Source of the DNA: Larkinella sp. C7
GTDB taxonomy: Bacteria > Bacteroidota > Bacteroidia > Cytophagales > Spirosomataceae
Length of the DNA: 64,000 nucleotides
Direction of reading: 5' to 3'
NCBI RefSeq assembly: GCF_006149005.1
Contig: NZ_VBSL01000005.1
Span: forward strand, 248,338 to 312,337
The notes below the pieces were generated by a model. The model searched no databases. It was not told where the DNA came from and was given only the letters and a program-made list of their open reading frames with translations. Each line of letters begins with the position of its first letter. The first letter of the stretch is position 1. Positions 1 to 7,797 of this stretch are shown piece by piece. The translations under genes were made by a program, and so were the position numbers.

Positions 1-272
1 AACACAAAACCGAGGTGTTCATTCCGAAACTTCGACAGATAATCCTGACTGCGACCCGTTAACGTCTGCCCATTAATTTCCAGCGTTCCTTCATACTCCG
101 TATCCATCGTTGACAGCAAATACAACAGCGTCGATTTGCCACACCCCGACTTGCCAACGATCGCCAGGAATTCACCTTTATTGACTTCAAACGTCACATC
201 TTTCAGCACCTGAAATCGATCGGGTTCGGTGAAGTACTTATTGAAATGCGATGCTTTTAATACCTTTTCCAT
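1..272 (-). CDS. ABC transporter ATP-binding protein (partial, N-terminal 90 residues)
   Basis: This is the ATPase subunit of a lipoprotein-export or MacB-type ABC transporter; it would hydrolyse ATP at the inner membrane to drive the permease encoded directly upstream. The visible protein starts MEKVLKASHFNKYF and carries a Walker A motif (VGKSGCGKST) around residue 40. The gene runs off the window start, so Q-loop, signature and Walker B are not visible. Only 3 nt separate its ATG from the stop codon of the permease, so the two are co-transcribed. Family assignment is solid; the substrate is unknown. Confidence 0.93.
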   Translation of the reverse strand, partial: MEKVLKASHFNKYFTEPDRFQVLKDVTFEVNKGEFLAIVGKSGCGKSTLLYLLSTMDTEYEGTLEINGQTLTGRSQDYLSKFRNEHLGFV

Positions 273-275
273 CGT

Positions 276-1532
276 TTATCCTCTTAATATCGAAACCGGG
301 TCTACTTTCGAGGCTTTTCGCGAAGGGAAATAACCGGCTAAAACCGTCGTAATCAATCCGAAGAGAAGACCCATTCCGTAGTATTTCAGATCAAAAATAA
401 CCGGGAACGTTTTGATGCTTAAAAAATCCCCGGCGTTGAACGGCGTTATCGACAATAAATAACTGAGAACAAAGCCAATCAACAGCCCCAGTAATCCACC
501 CAATACGCCGATAAAAACCGCCTGGAGCAGAAAAATCAGGACGATATCTTTCCCTTCAAAACCGGTCGCTTTCAAAATGGCGATGTCCTTTATTTTATTG
601 ATGACATTCATGTTCATGATGTTGTAAATGCCAAAACCGGCCACCACCAGCAACGTCATCGACACCACAAACGTCATGACATTCCGGATTTTTTCGCCCG
701 CCAGGATGGCCGAGTTCGCTGTCGCCCAGTCTTCCGTATAATACCCGTACATCGCCCGCAGTTTTTTACCCAGTGGCAGCGCCAGCAACGGATCGAACAT
801 TTTGATGTGAATATCGGTCACATAGCTCGCATCTTTCTGCAAAATCTCCTGCACCGTCGATAAATTGGCGTAACTCTTGGTGTTGTCGACCGTTCCGATG
901 CCAAACCCAAACGTGCCGACCACCCGCAGAATCATCGTCCCCCCCGTCGGCGTCGTCACACTCACCTTATCGCCTTCACGAACGTTGAGCTTCCGGGCCA
1001 GCACATTGCCCATAATCAGCCCGTTCGGGTTGCTCCGCAAGGCTTCAATCGTTCCGGATTTTAACCGGCTTTTCAGGTTGTACAGCCGGTTTTCGCGATC
1101 AATGTCAACCCCGGCGATGGTGCCGGAAATCTGAATGGGACCGTTGTTATAGAACGCCTGCGTACTGAGCTGGGGCGAAACCCCCAGCACGCCCGGTTCC
1201 TGCTCGATCCGCCGGGCGATCAGAAAACCGTTTTTCAGCCGCGACAATTGCTCCTTCGGTTTCTGGTGGTAGATGACGTTGAACGCCGAGTCGCTCCGGT
1301 TCAACTGATCGATCAGGGCGGGGCGCTGCGTGTTCACCTCGTTGTACATCCGCACGTGCGGACTGGCATCCAGTGCCGAGTCTTCCAGAAACTGGTTGAC
1401 GCCCTGCATGAACGAGATCATGGTGATGAACATGGCAATCCCGAACGTCACGCCCAGCATGGCAACGAGGGTTTGCCGCTTCTTCGACAGCAGGTGCGTT
1501 CTGGCAATTTGGGTGGTGATGCTGAGATTCAT
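276..1532 (-). CDS. FtsX/LolE/MacB-type ABC transporter permease
   Basis: A 418-residue inner-membrane permease of the FtsX-like family: one N-terminal transmembrane helix (about residues 20-45, VAMLGVTFGIAMFITMISF), a large periplasmic core (about 50-270), and three C-terminal helices (about 275-410). The end, with DPVSILRG, matches the MacB/LolC/LolE group. Known members use ATP-driven conformational change to move lipoproteins or pump substrates through TolC. It sits in a TolC / adaptor / permease / ATPase operon, so a MacAB-TolC-like tripartite exporter is the natural reading. A long hairpin fills the gap to the upstream adaptor gene. Confidence 0.92.
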   Translation of the reverse strand: MNLSITTQIARTHLLSKKRQTLVAMLGVTFGIAMFITMISFMQGVNQFLEDSALDASPHVRMYNEVNTQRPALIDQLNRSDSAFNVIYHQKPKEQLSRLKNGFLIARRIEQEPGVLGVSPQLSTQAFYNNGPIQISGTIAGVDIDRENRLYNLKSRLKSGTIEALRSNPNGLIMGNVLARKLNVREGDKVSVTTPTGGTMILRVVGTFGFGIGTVDNTKSYANLSTVQEILQKDASYVTDIHIKMFDPLLALPLGKKLRAMYGYYTEDWATANSAILAGEKIRNVMTFVVSMTLLVVAGFGIYNIMNMNVINKIKDIAILKATGFEGKDIVLIFLLQAVFIGVLGGLLGLLIGFVLSYLLSITPFNAGDFLSIKTFPVIFDLKYYGMGLLFGLITTVLAGYFPSRKASKVDPVSILRG

Positions 1533-1545
1533 GAGTTTTGGGGAA

Positions 1546-1658
1546 ATATTTCGCTGAGTTTAGCGGAGGAAAAGGGACGGGGCCGCCCGTGCGGTGAAGC
1601 AGAGTTATTAATTCCCTCAGCTTAACTCTTCTAAACTCCGCTAAGCTCTCCGAAATAT
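1546..1658. repeat. Intergenic long inverted repeat, decamer class (H1)
   Basis: An imperfect inverted repeat fills the gap between the adaptor stop (1669) and the permease start (1532). Both arms read as degenerate 10-nt units of the type GCGGAGnnnA, for example GCGGAGGAAA in the left arm and GCGGAGTTTA in the reverse complement of the right arm. The centre holds a short GC-rich stretch. It belongs to the same class as the repeats at 26639, 49572, 52802 and 57419. Confidence 0.8.
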
Positions 1659-1668
1659 CTTTTTACAT

Positions 1669-2760
1669 TCATTCCGGATTAATCAAAATCGATTGTTCGC
1701 TCAAACCACCTTTCACCTGAACCAGATCGAAATTTTCGGCGCCCTTCACAATCTTTATCTTCTTCTTATCACCGTTCTCACTGACCCAAACGCTGTCATT
1801 TCCAACCACATACGACTTTGGAATCGTCAGCACCCGCTTGTTCTGGCTGATGATGATGTTGGCTTCGACCGTCAATCCGTAATACGCGTCGGGTCGTTCA
1901 CCGACAAAATCCGCATCGACCCGGAACGACTGATCGACCCGGTTCAGCTTCGGATAAATCTTCCGAACCCGGGCCCTGAACACTTTATTGGGATAAACAT
2001 CCGCTTTGACCACCACCTCCTGCCCTTCCCGAATCTTCCCGAAATCGCTTTCATCGACCGCCAGTTTCACAAACACATCATGCCCACTCCCAATCAGCGC
2101 AAGCTGATCGTTCCGCCGAATGACTTCGCCCGGTTCTTTCAAAATCTCGTACACCTTGCCATCCACAAAACTCCGGACGCGGGTGTTGCCCTGCTCCTGC
2201 CCGCTGGCCACGTACTGACTCCTGGAGTTTTGCAAGTCGACATACAACTGATTCCGGGTGCGTTGCAACGAACTGCGCCGGGCAATGTAGTCGTTCCGAG
2301 ACGTTTGGTAGGCCAGTTGAACCCGCTCCAGCTCGGCTTTGGACGTCGCATTTTGCTGGTATAAATCCCGATAGCGGGCATAGTTGACCGAGTCGTTGGC
2401 CAGGCGGGTTTGCGCCGTGCGAACCTGCGCTTCGAGTTCGGCTAAAACCGGCGAGTTGTCGCTCAGGTTGGCCTGCGACTGCCGGTAAATGTTGGCCGTA
2501 GCCTGTTCGCGCGCGTCCTGTGTAATATCTTCCAGCACAAACAACAACTGACTGCGTTTGACTGAATCACCTTCGCGAACCAGCTTCTGCTGCAAAATAC
2601 CGTCGGCATTGGCCAGCACTTTGTACTCATTCCGGGGGTAAATACCGCCCGATGCATATACCGCTTCCGTCAGGTCTTTGTAAGTCGGCGAAGTGCCTTC
2701 TTCTTTCCGGTTACAACCGGATAAAACCGCTATAGCCAGCAGAATGAGGCCCTTTTGCAT
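1669..2760 (-). CDS. HlyD/MacA-family periplasmic adaptor lipoprotein
   Basis: A 363-residue membrane-fusion protein linking an inner-membrane transporter to a TolC channel. I start it at MQKGLILLAIAVLSGC, which gives a lipoprotein signal with lipobox LSGC; an ATG 60 nt upstream (2820) would overlap the TolC gene and bury this signal. After the lipoyl half-motif (about residues 45-75, LQQKLVREGDSVKRSQLLFV) comes a helical hairpin (about 80-190), the second lipoyl half (VYEILKEPGEVIRRNDQL), then the beta-barrel and C-terminal domains. It lies between TolC and the permease/ATPase pair, as expected for a tripartite pump. Confidence 0.92.
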   Translation of the reverse strand: MQKGLILLAIAVLSGCNRKEEGTSPTYKDLTEAVYASGGIYPRNEYKVLANADGILQQKLVREGDSVKRSQLLFVLEDITQDAREQATANIYRQSQANLSDNSPVLAELEAQVRTAQTRLANDSVNYARYRDLYQQNATSKAELERVQLAYQTSRNDYIARRSSLQRTRNQLYVDLQNSRSQYVASGQEQGNTRVRSFVDGKVYEILKEPGEVIRRNDQLALIGSGHDVFVKLAVDESDFGKIREGQEVVVKADVYPNKVFRARVRKIYPKLNRVDQSFRVDADFVGERPDAYYGLTVEANIIISQNKRVLTIPKSYVVGNDSVWVSENGDKKKIKIVKGAENFDLVQVKGGLSEQSILINPE

Positions 2761-2809
2761 TCCCGCAACCGTGGGAAGCAGGAGTTCGTAATTCAATCCG
2801 GGGTGTGCT

Positions 2810-4123
2810 TTATTGTCCATTTCTGATCTGCAAAATCGTCTGATTGATAAACACGTTCGACAACGTATTCAGGTAGCGGTTCTGGGCGTTTAACGACTCA
2901 TTGAATACGTTCAGATACTGGTCATACGCGAAGATTCCCGCCCGGTATTTCACCAGGGCAATCTGCGTGTTCTGCTCGTTCAACTCGAAATTCTGCCGGT
3001 TAAAAGCCAGTGAACGAACGGCCTGGTTATACGCATTCAGAATATCCTGGTTATCGACCTCGGCGCGCGTTTGTTCATACGCCAGTTCGGTCTGGGCCTG
3101 CTCGATCCGCAGCCGGGCACGGTTCAGGTTGGCCGTTCGCAAACCGCCCGTATACAGGGGAATATTGAGTTGTAAACCGGCTACGCCAATGGGAAACCAC
3201 TTTTCGCTAAAATCCAGAAAGTCGAACTGTTTCCGTTGCGCCTGGGCCGAATACCGGGCATACACCGACAGCGTAGGCCACCGCAGGGCATTTTCCCGGT
3301 TCAACTGTTGTTGAAACAACGCCAGTTGCGAACGGCGGACGGTGATCTGTGGACGTTCGACGGTTCCGTTCAGGGCCAAAAACCCGGCTTGCGCAGACGG
3401 CCCAACAAGATCCTGCTCCAGCACCAGCGAATCCTGCAAGGCAATCCCCAGCAATACCTTCATCTGGTTTTGGTTACGGACATAACTCAGTTCATTTTGC
3501 CGCAGCACATCCTCGGCCGTCAGCCGGATGGATTGCAAGCGGTTGTATTCCAGCGGTTCGATCTGTCCTTTTTCCAGTCGATACCGGGCGATGGTCGCGA
3601 TGGTATCGGCATTGGCCACGTTCCGGCGGGCAATGTCGATGGCTGAGCGGGTCAGCAGGGTGGCGTGGTACACCCGGGCGACCTGCGTCGACACTTCGTC
3701 CTGCAACACCAGATTCTGGTCGTCGATGATGCGTAAATTCTGGTTGGTCAATCCGACATCCAGGCGGTTGGGGCGACTCAGCAAGGGCATCGAAACCTCC
3801 ACGCCCGCCGTCAGGTTGAACGGAACGCCAAATTGCAGCGACCGGAATTCGCCGGGCTGACCACCCAGAAACTCCGCCGGAATCAACTGCGTCGGCAGCG
3901 CATAATTATAGTCGAGGTTGGTAAAGGCCCGCGCCGTTGGCATCAGGCTGGCGCGGGTGGCGGCCCGTTGCTGCTCCTGCGTGATGCGGTTTTGCCGGGC
4001 AATTTTCAGATCGGGATTTTGCTGCCGGGCCAGTTGAAGGGCCTCCTGCACCGTCCGAACGACGGTTTGCGCCCCTCCTTCTCGGCTGATCAATAACAGG
4101 ATGACGATGAACACCTTTTTCAT
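2810..4123 (-). CDS. TolC-family outer-membrane efflux protein
   Basis: A 437-residue outer-membrane factor. The start MKKVFIVILLLISREGGAQ gives a signal peptide; an upstream ATG at 4147 only adds eight polar residues. The two repeated helical-strand halves of the TolC family are visible (first half about residues 25-230, second about 240-430), with typical runs such as ALQLARQQNPDLKIARQN near the N terminus and the repeat LRIEQAQTELAYEQTRAEVD in the second half. It forms the exit duct of the exporter encoded downstream. The stop lies 49 nt before the preferred adaptor start. Confidence 0.93.
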   Translation of the reverse strand: MKKVFIVILLLISREGGAQTVVRTVQEALQLARQQNPDLKIARQNRITQEQQRAATRASLMPTARAFTNLDYNYALPTQLIPAEFLGGQPGEFRSLQFGVPFNLTAGVEVSMPLLSRPNRLDVGLTNQNLRIIDDQNLVLQDEVSTQVARVYHATLLTRSAIDIARRNVANADTIATIARYRLEKGQIEPLEYNRLQSIRLTAEDVLRQNELSYVRNQNQMKVLLGIALQDSLVLEQDLVGPSAQAGFLALNGTVERPQITVRRSQLALFQQQLNRENALRWPTLSVYARYSAQAQRKQFDFLDFSEKWFPIGVAGLQLNIPLYTGGLRTANLNRARLRIEQAQTELAYEQTRAEVDNQDILNAYNQAVRSLAFNRQNFELNEQNTQIALVKYRAGIFAYDQYLNVFNESLNAQNRYLNTLSNVFINQTILQIRNGQ

Positions 4124-4242
4124 ACACGAATCGAAATTCTTGTACAAAGCAAAAGAAAAGGTTTCTCCTTATGTTTTTTACCTCCGCGAACCGGAAAAAT
4201 CAAGCTCCAAACCGGACATTTTGACGAGCGAATGAACAGAAA

Positions 4243-4267
4243 AAGGCAACCCACTGCGGATTGCCTT
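4243..4267 (-). terminator. Rho-independent terminator of the YD-repeat lipoprotein gene
   Basis: On the minus strand AAGGCAAtCC and GGgTTGCCTT pair around a 4-5 nt loop and are followed by TTTTTC. It lies just past the stop codon at 4300 and before the TolC operon, so the two units are transcribed separately. Confidence 0.8.
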
Positions 4268-4299
4268 CTGGTCCGGTTTTATTTTGTGAAACCGGATTC

Positions 4300-5076
4300 T
4301 CAATACGTATACCGAATAATACCCGCAATCATTACGCACAGCAAGGGATTGTTCACTTTGGTTTCCTCGGTCAAAATACGCCCCTGTTTGTCGTAAGTCT
4401 TCTCAATGAGCGCAATTTGATCGCTGCTGTTCGGTAAGTGTTCGCTGATTTGCCGGCGGTTTCCGGCAAAAGTGTGCGTAAATAAGCGGAAAGCTTTATC
4501 CGTATCCAAATACCAGGTTTCACGGATCAACACATTTTCCTGGTATTCATAGACCACCCGCCTACTCAGTTTTTGGTTGGAATCGAACCACTTTTGCTCT
4601 GTTTTTTTCCCGTCTTTATACGTGTATTCGACCAGACCAGTCAGCACGCGTTGCTCCGGATTCCGCTGGTTGAAATAATTCCGCTCGGTTTTCAGTACAC
4701 CATCGGCATATTCATACTCGGTTTCATCGTAAGCGACCCAGTTGGAACCGGCGCCATACTGGCCAAACCGGGTTTTTGCAACCAACTGACCATTCGGATT
4801 ATAGCGGTATTCATAATACGAATAGGTCTCCATTTTCCCGCTGGCAACCCGGCCAACGTAATCGATTCGCGTCAACTTTCCGGCCGAGTTGTAGGTGTAC
4901 TTTTCAATGTTGTTGGGATTATCACAATTGGTGCCGTTGCAATACAGCTTTTGGGTTGGCGACGCTTCGTCGTTGTAGATATTGCCGCCGGGTTCGATGC
5001 CAAATTCAGAGGAGTCACCGGGCTGGCAGGCCAGCCACAGGGCGGCAGAAAGCAGCAGAAGTAGTCGGTTTTTCAT
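4300..5076 (-). CDS. Secreted lipoprotein with YD/RHS-like repeats
   Basis: A 258-residue hypothetical lipoprotein. Starting at MKNRLLLLLSAALWLAC places a lipobox (LWLAC) at the end of the signal; the longer reading from 5121 would bury it. The mature part contains at least six degenerate repeats with the pattern Y-x-Y-x(2-4)-G-x-L-x(6)-Y, for example YTYNSAGKLTRIDY, YRYNPNGQLVAKTRF and TYDKQGRILTEE. These resemble the YD repeats of RHS/wall-associated proteins, which form beta-sheet shells. No toxin or peptidase domain follows, so this is not a full RHS protein. Its function is unknown. It has its own terminator and a promoter region filled by tandem repeats. Confidence 0.75.
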   Translation of the reverse strand: MKNRLLLLLSAALWLACQPGDSSEFGIEPGGNIYNDEASPTQKLYCNGTNCDNPNNIEKYTYNSAGKLTRIDYVGRVASGKMETYSYYEYRYNPNGQLVAKTRFGQYGAGSNWVAYDETEYEYADGVLKTERNYFNQRNPEQRVLTGLVEYTYKDGKKTEQKWFDSNQKLSRRVVYEYQENVLIRETWYLDTDKAFRLFTHTFAGNRRQISEHLPNSSDQIALIEKTYDKQGRILTEETKVNNPLLCVMIAGIIRYTY

Positions 5077-5496
5077 AGGAGAACGGGGTTTGGTCATTTG
5101 GAGGATAGACCCGGTAGTCACCTGAACCGTTGGAAGTTAGTGCCCAAAATATTTACGACATTGTCCCCCAACCCCAGCCCAAAGGGCTCTCATCATTAGC
5201 CCCGGATATCGTCCGGGGAATTCGGTACCAGACCGGAAATTCGGCATACCCCCAACCCCAGCCCAAAGGGCTCTCATCATTAGCCCCGGATATCGTCCGG
5301 GGAATTCGGTACCAGACCGGAAATTCGGACCTGGTCCGGGAAATTCGGGGTGATTGTATATGGGTGCAATCGAAAACTTGGAACGGTTTGATGCCAAAAA
5401 GCCGCCAAACAAAAAAAGCGCAACTGGTGTATAGTATTACACCGGTGCTGTAATTTCCGGATAAAATACCGGCCAATTTGCCTATACTTGACTCCC
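5077..5496. other. 420-nt divergent intergenic region with tandem repeats
   Basis: This gap separates the divergent YD-repeat lipoprotein and GTPase genes. It holds two 80-bp tandem copies (5165-5328) with a partial third unit, and a TATACTTG box (5483-5490) that resembles the Bacteroidota -7 consensus TAnnTTTG seven bases before the GTPase ATG. Short ORFs across the repeats translate the same repeat in several frames and I do not consider them genes. Confidence 0.7.
5165..5348. repeat. Two 80-bp direct repeats with nested palindromes plus partial third unit
   Basis: Copy 1 spans 5165-5244 and copy 2 spans 5249-5328, separated by CATA, giving an 84-nt period with no mismatch that I can see. 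Each copy contains AGCCC-aaa-GGGCT, the strong hairpin CCCCGGA-tatcg-TCCGGGG, and a near-palindrome around GGTACC. A truncated third unit (5329-5348) carries CGGACC-tg-GTCCG and ends like the other two. The structure resembles a REP-type palindromic element cluster. It sits in a promoter region, which is unusual for a simple 3'-end stem-loop. Confidence 0.9.
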
Positions 5497-6741
5497 ATGA
5501 GCCAACCCCTGCAATCCCAAATCAGTGAGGTCCTACAGAAACTGGAAACCTTACTCGATCGTGTCCCGGAGTCTGTCGCGAAGGACGTCCGTCAGGAAAT
5601 CCGCGAATTTCGCCAGTTGCTCGTTGAAACGCGTTCTCCCCGGTTTGCCCTCGTCGGCCGACGGGGCAGCGGCAAGTCATCCCTGATCAACGCGATTTTT
5701 GGGCGTAAAGTCGCGGAAGTGGGTCACGAAAAAGCCCAAACCGGCGAGGCTACCTGGTGGCCGTATTCGAGCGACATGGGAACCCTCGAAATTCTGGACA
5801 CCCGTGGTTTACAGGAGGGATCGCGCCCCGACGAAGCCGATGCCGCAGCCTCTCCCATCGAGTCGATCCTCAACGCCTTAAAGGAGAAATCACCGGATTT
5901 AATCCTGTTTCTGATCAAAGCCACCGAAGCCGATTCCGGAATCAACCACGACTTAGAAGCACTCACAGAAATCAGTAAAACCGTTGAGAAAGTCCACAAC
6001 TACCGCCCGCCCATTCTGGTCGTTGCCACCCATTGCGATACGCTCGAACCCAAAAATGTGCGTTTGCACCAACCGGAGGACGAAGACCCGGAAGACCTGA
6101 ACGAAAAACTGGAGCGGGTCAAGGTCATTGAAAACCTGCTCAAAACGAAATTTGAAGCCGATCCGTATTTAAAAGAATCGCTGATTACGGTCTTGGGGGT
6201 CTCATCGTACCAGTCCTGGAAAAATGACACGCTCCGCTCCGACGAGCGCTGGCGGATCGACGAACTGCTGGATTATATTTTCAATGAACTGCCGAAAGAA
6301 GGCAAGCTGGCTTTTGCCCGGCTGAGTCAGGTTCGCACGCTCCAGGAGTCGATTGCCAACCGGCTCACCAAAGTGGTGGCGGCCATCTGTGGGGGAATTG
6401 CCGCCGTGCCGATTCCATTGGGCGATATTATACCGATCACCTCCTTGCAGATCACGCTGATCATCGCCATTGCGTATGTGGCCGGTCGCCAACTGAGTCA
6501 GGATACCGCGAAAGAATTCCTGACCGCCATCGGGGCCACGATCAGTGCCGGTCTGGTGCTGCGCGAACTGGCCCGGGCTTCCGTTAAAATCTTCTTTCCG
6601 GGCGTGGGCAGTGCGGTTTCCGCCGGTATTGCAACCACCGCAACCCTGGGGATTGGCAGAGCAGCTACGGCCCACTTCATTCAAAAGAAAAGCATTGAGA
6701 ACGCGAAAGCGGTTTTTGAAGGAGAACGGAGCAAAACCTGA
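5497..6741 (+). CDS. Dynamin/Era-like GTPase with C-terminal membrane domain (DUF697-like)
   Basis: A 414-residue P-loop GTPase. G1 is GRRGSGKSS (about residue 55), G3 is DTRG (about 95) and a G4-like motif is THCD (about 170). An N-terminal amphipathic helix precedes the G domain. The C-terminal third has hydrophobic segments (about 295-325, GGIAAVPIPLGDIIPITSLQ, and 335-390), as in the DUF697/YcjF-type membrane-recruited GTPases. I use the ATG at 5497; a TTG three codons upstream is possible. Role unknown: such proteins are thought to act at membranes, often in stress or division. It stands alone, convergent with prephenate dehydrogenase. Confidence 0.85.
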   Translation: MSQPLQSQISEVLQKLETLLDRVPESVAKDVRQEIREFRQLLVETRSPRFALVGRRGSGKSSLINAIFGRKVAEVGHEKAQTGEATWWPYSSDMGTLEILDTRGLQEGSRPDEADAAASPIESILNALKEKSPDLILFLIKATEADSGINHDLEALTEISKTVEKVHNYRPPILVVATHCDTLEPKNVRLHQPEDEDPEDLNEKLERVKVIENLLKTKFEADPYLKESLITVLGVSSYQSWKNDTLRSDERWRIDELLDYIFNELPKEGKLAFARLSQVRTLQESIANRLTKVVAAICGGIAAVPIPLGDIIPITSLQITLIIAIAYVAGRQLSQDTAKEFLTAIGATISAGLVLRELARASVKIFFPGVGSAVSAGIATTATLGIGRAATAHFIQKKSIENAKAVFEGERSKT

Positions 6742-6834
6742 AATGTAAAATTATAAATGATGAACGCTAAATGTAAACTAGTAGCCAAACCGGCACTTTT
6801 ACATTCAGCGTTCATCATTCTACATTTATCATTC
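6741..6834. repeat. Convergent-gene hairpin, heptamer class (H2)
   Basis: An imperfect inverted repeat lies between the stops of the GTPase and prephenate dehydrogenase genes. Both arms fall into 7-nt units (left AAATGTA, AAATTAT, AAATGAT, GAACGCT, AAATGTA; reverse complement of right GAATGAT, AAATGTA, GAATGAT, GAACGCT, GAATGTA). It probably serves as a bidirectional transcript end. Its sequence differs from the other heptamer hairpins but its architecture is the same. Confidence 0.85.
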
Positions 6835-6843
6835 CTTTTTACA

Positions 6844-7701
6844 TCACTTCCGGTCGATTCCCTCCAAAACCCGGCGGATCTGATTGGCTTTGGCCATAAA
6901 TTCGAATGAATCGTCCAGGTTCTGATCGTCGATAATGGCTTTAAACTGCTGCAAAAATTCGATGTAATCAGACAAAGCCTGGGAGACATTCGCCCGGTTC
7001 TGGTCGAAAATGGGCGCCCACATTTGCGGAGAACTTTTTGCCAGCCGCACCGTGGAACTGAAACCGGTGCTGGCCATATCGAAAATGGCCTGCTCGTCTT
7101 TTTCCTTTTCCAAAACCGTCAGTCCCAGCGCAAACGCACTAATGTGGCTCAGGTGCGAAACGTAGGCCAGGTGCAAATCATGTTCCTGCGGGTTCATGTA
7201 AAAGAGCTTCATGCCGATGTCGCTGAACAGCGCTTCCACCAGTTTCAGACTGTCAGAGTCGCTTTTCTCCCGGTCGCAGATGATGAGGTTTTTGCCGGGC
7301 AGCAACTCCCGAAAAGCAGCCCCCGGACCCGAATTTTCGGTTCCGGCCATCGGGTGAATGGCCACAAACTGCGCCCGTTTCGGGTGGCTATCAACCAAGT
7401 GGCAAATCAGTTCTTTCGTTGACCCCAGGTCGGTGACGGTGCCCCCTTTTGGCAACTGATCCAGAATTTGGGGCAGCAATTCCAGAATGCTGTTGACGGG
7501 TGTAGCCAGCACGACCAGATCGCTGACGGCCACGGCCTCAACCAACGGTTTCATTTCATCGACGATGCCTTTGGCCAATGCCAGTTTGCCATGCACGGAG
7601 GACGCATCCACGCCGATAAATTTCGCCTTCGGGTACTTCTCCCGAACCGCCAGCGCAAACGACCCGCCCAGTAAACCCACTCCAACGATTGTGATTGTCA
7701 T
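6844..7701 (-). CDS. tyrA: Prephenate dehydrogenase
   Basis: A 285-residue enzyme that oxidatively decarboxylates prephenate to 4-hydroxyphenylpyruvate with NAD(P)+ in tyrosine synthesis. The N terminus is a Rossmann fold (MTITIVGVGLLGGSFALA, GxGxxG-type), which fixes the start; an ATG 39 nt upstream lies inside a hairpin. VVLATPV and HPMAGTENSGP are family signatures near residues 65 and 125. The helical dimerisation domain follows. There is no fused chorismate mutase or ACT domain. It is downstream of, and co-directional with, an aminotransferase likely to act in the same pathway. Confidence 0.93.
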   Translation of the reverse strand: MTITIVGVGLLGGSFALAVREKYPKAKFIGVDASSVHGKLALAKGIVDEMKPLVEAVAVSDLVVLATPVNSILELLPQILDQLPKGGTVTDLGSTKELICHLVDSHPKRAQFVAIHPMAGTENSGPGAAFRELLPGKNLIICDREKSDSDSLKLVEALFSDIGMKLFYMNPQEHDLHLAYVSHLSHISAFALGLTVLEKEKDEQAIFDMASTGFSSTVRLAKSSPQMWAPIFDQNRANVSQALSDYIEFLQQFKAIIDDQNLDDSFEFMAKANQIRRVLEGIDRK

Positions 7702-7712
7702 ATTCTGTTTCT

Positions 7713-7794
7713 CTGATTCCCTCTGATGTACGCTGGTCAACTCTGTGTAATAGTTGTTTCACAGAGTTGACCAGCGTACATCAGAGGGAATCAG
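7713..7794. repeat. Perfect 35-bp inverted repeat between aminotransferase and tyrA (H3)
   Basis: 7713-7747 and 7760-7794 are exact reverse complements over 35 bp with a 12-nt loop. The arms read in 10-nt units containing CTCTG (CAGAG on the other strand). The right arm stops 3 nt from the aminotransferase stop codon and the left arm 11 nt before the tyrA start, so the hairpin occupies the whole gap. It would form a very stable RNA stem within a bicistronic message. Confidence 0.97.
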
Positions 7795-7797
7795 GGT

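Noticed and set aside
5165-5328. Possible CRISPR array
   Set aside because: Only two 80-bp repeats with a 4-nt spacer and no cas genes.
5130-5476. Several overlapping frames with internal repeats
   Set aside because: They translate the 80-bp DNA repeats in different frames; no start signal and no family.
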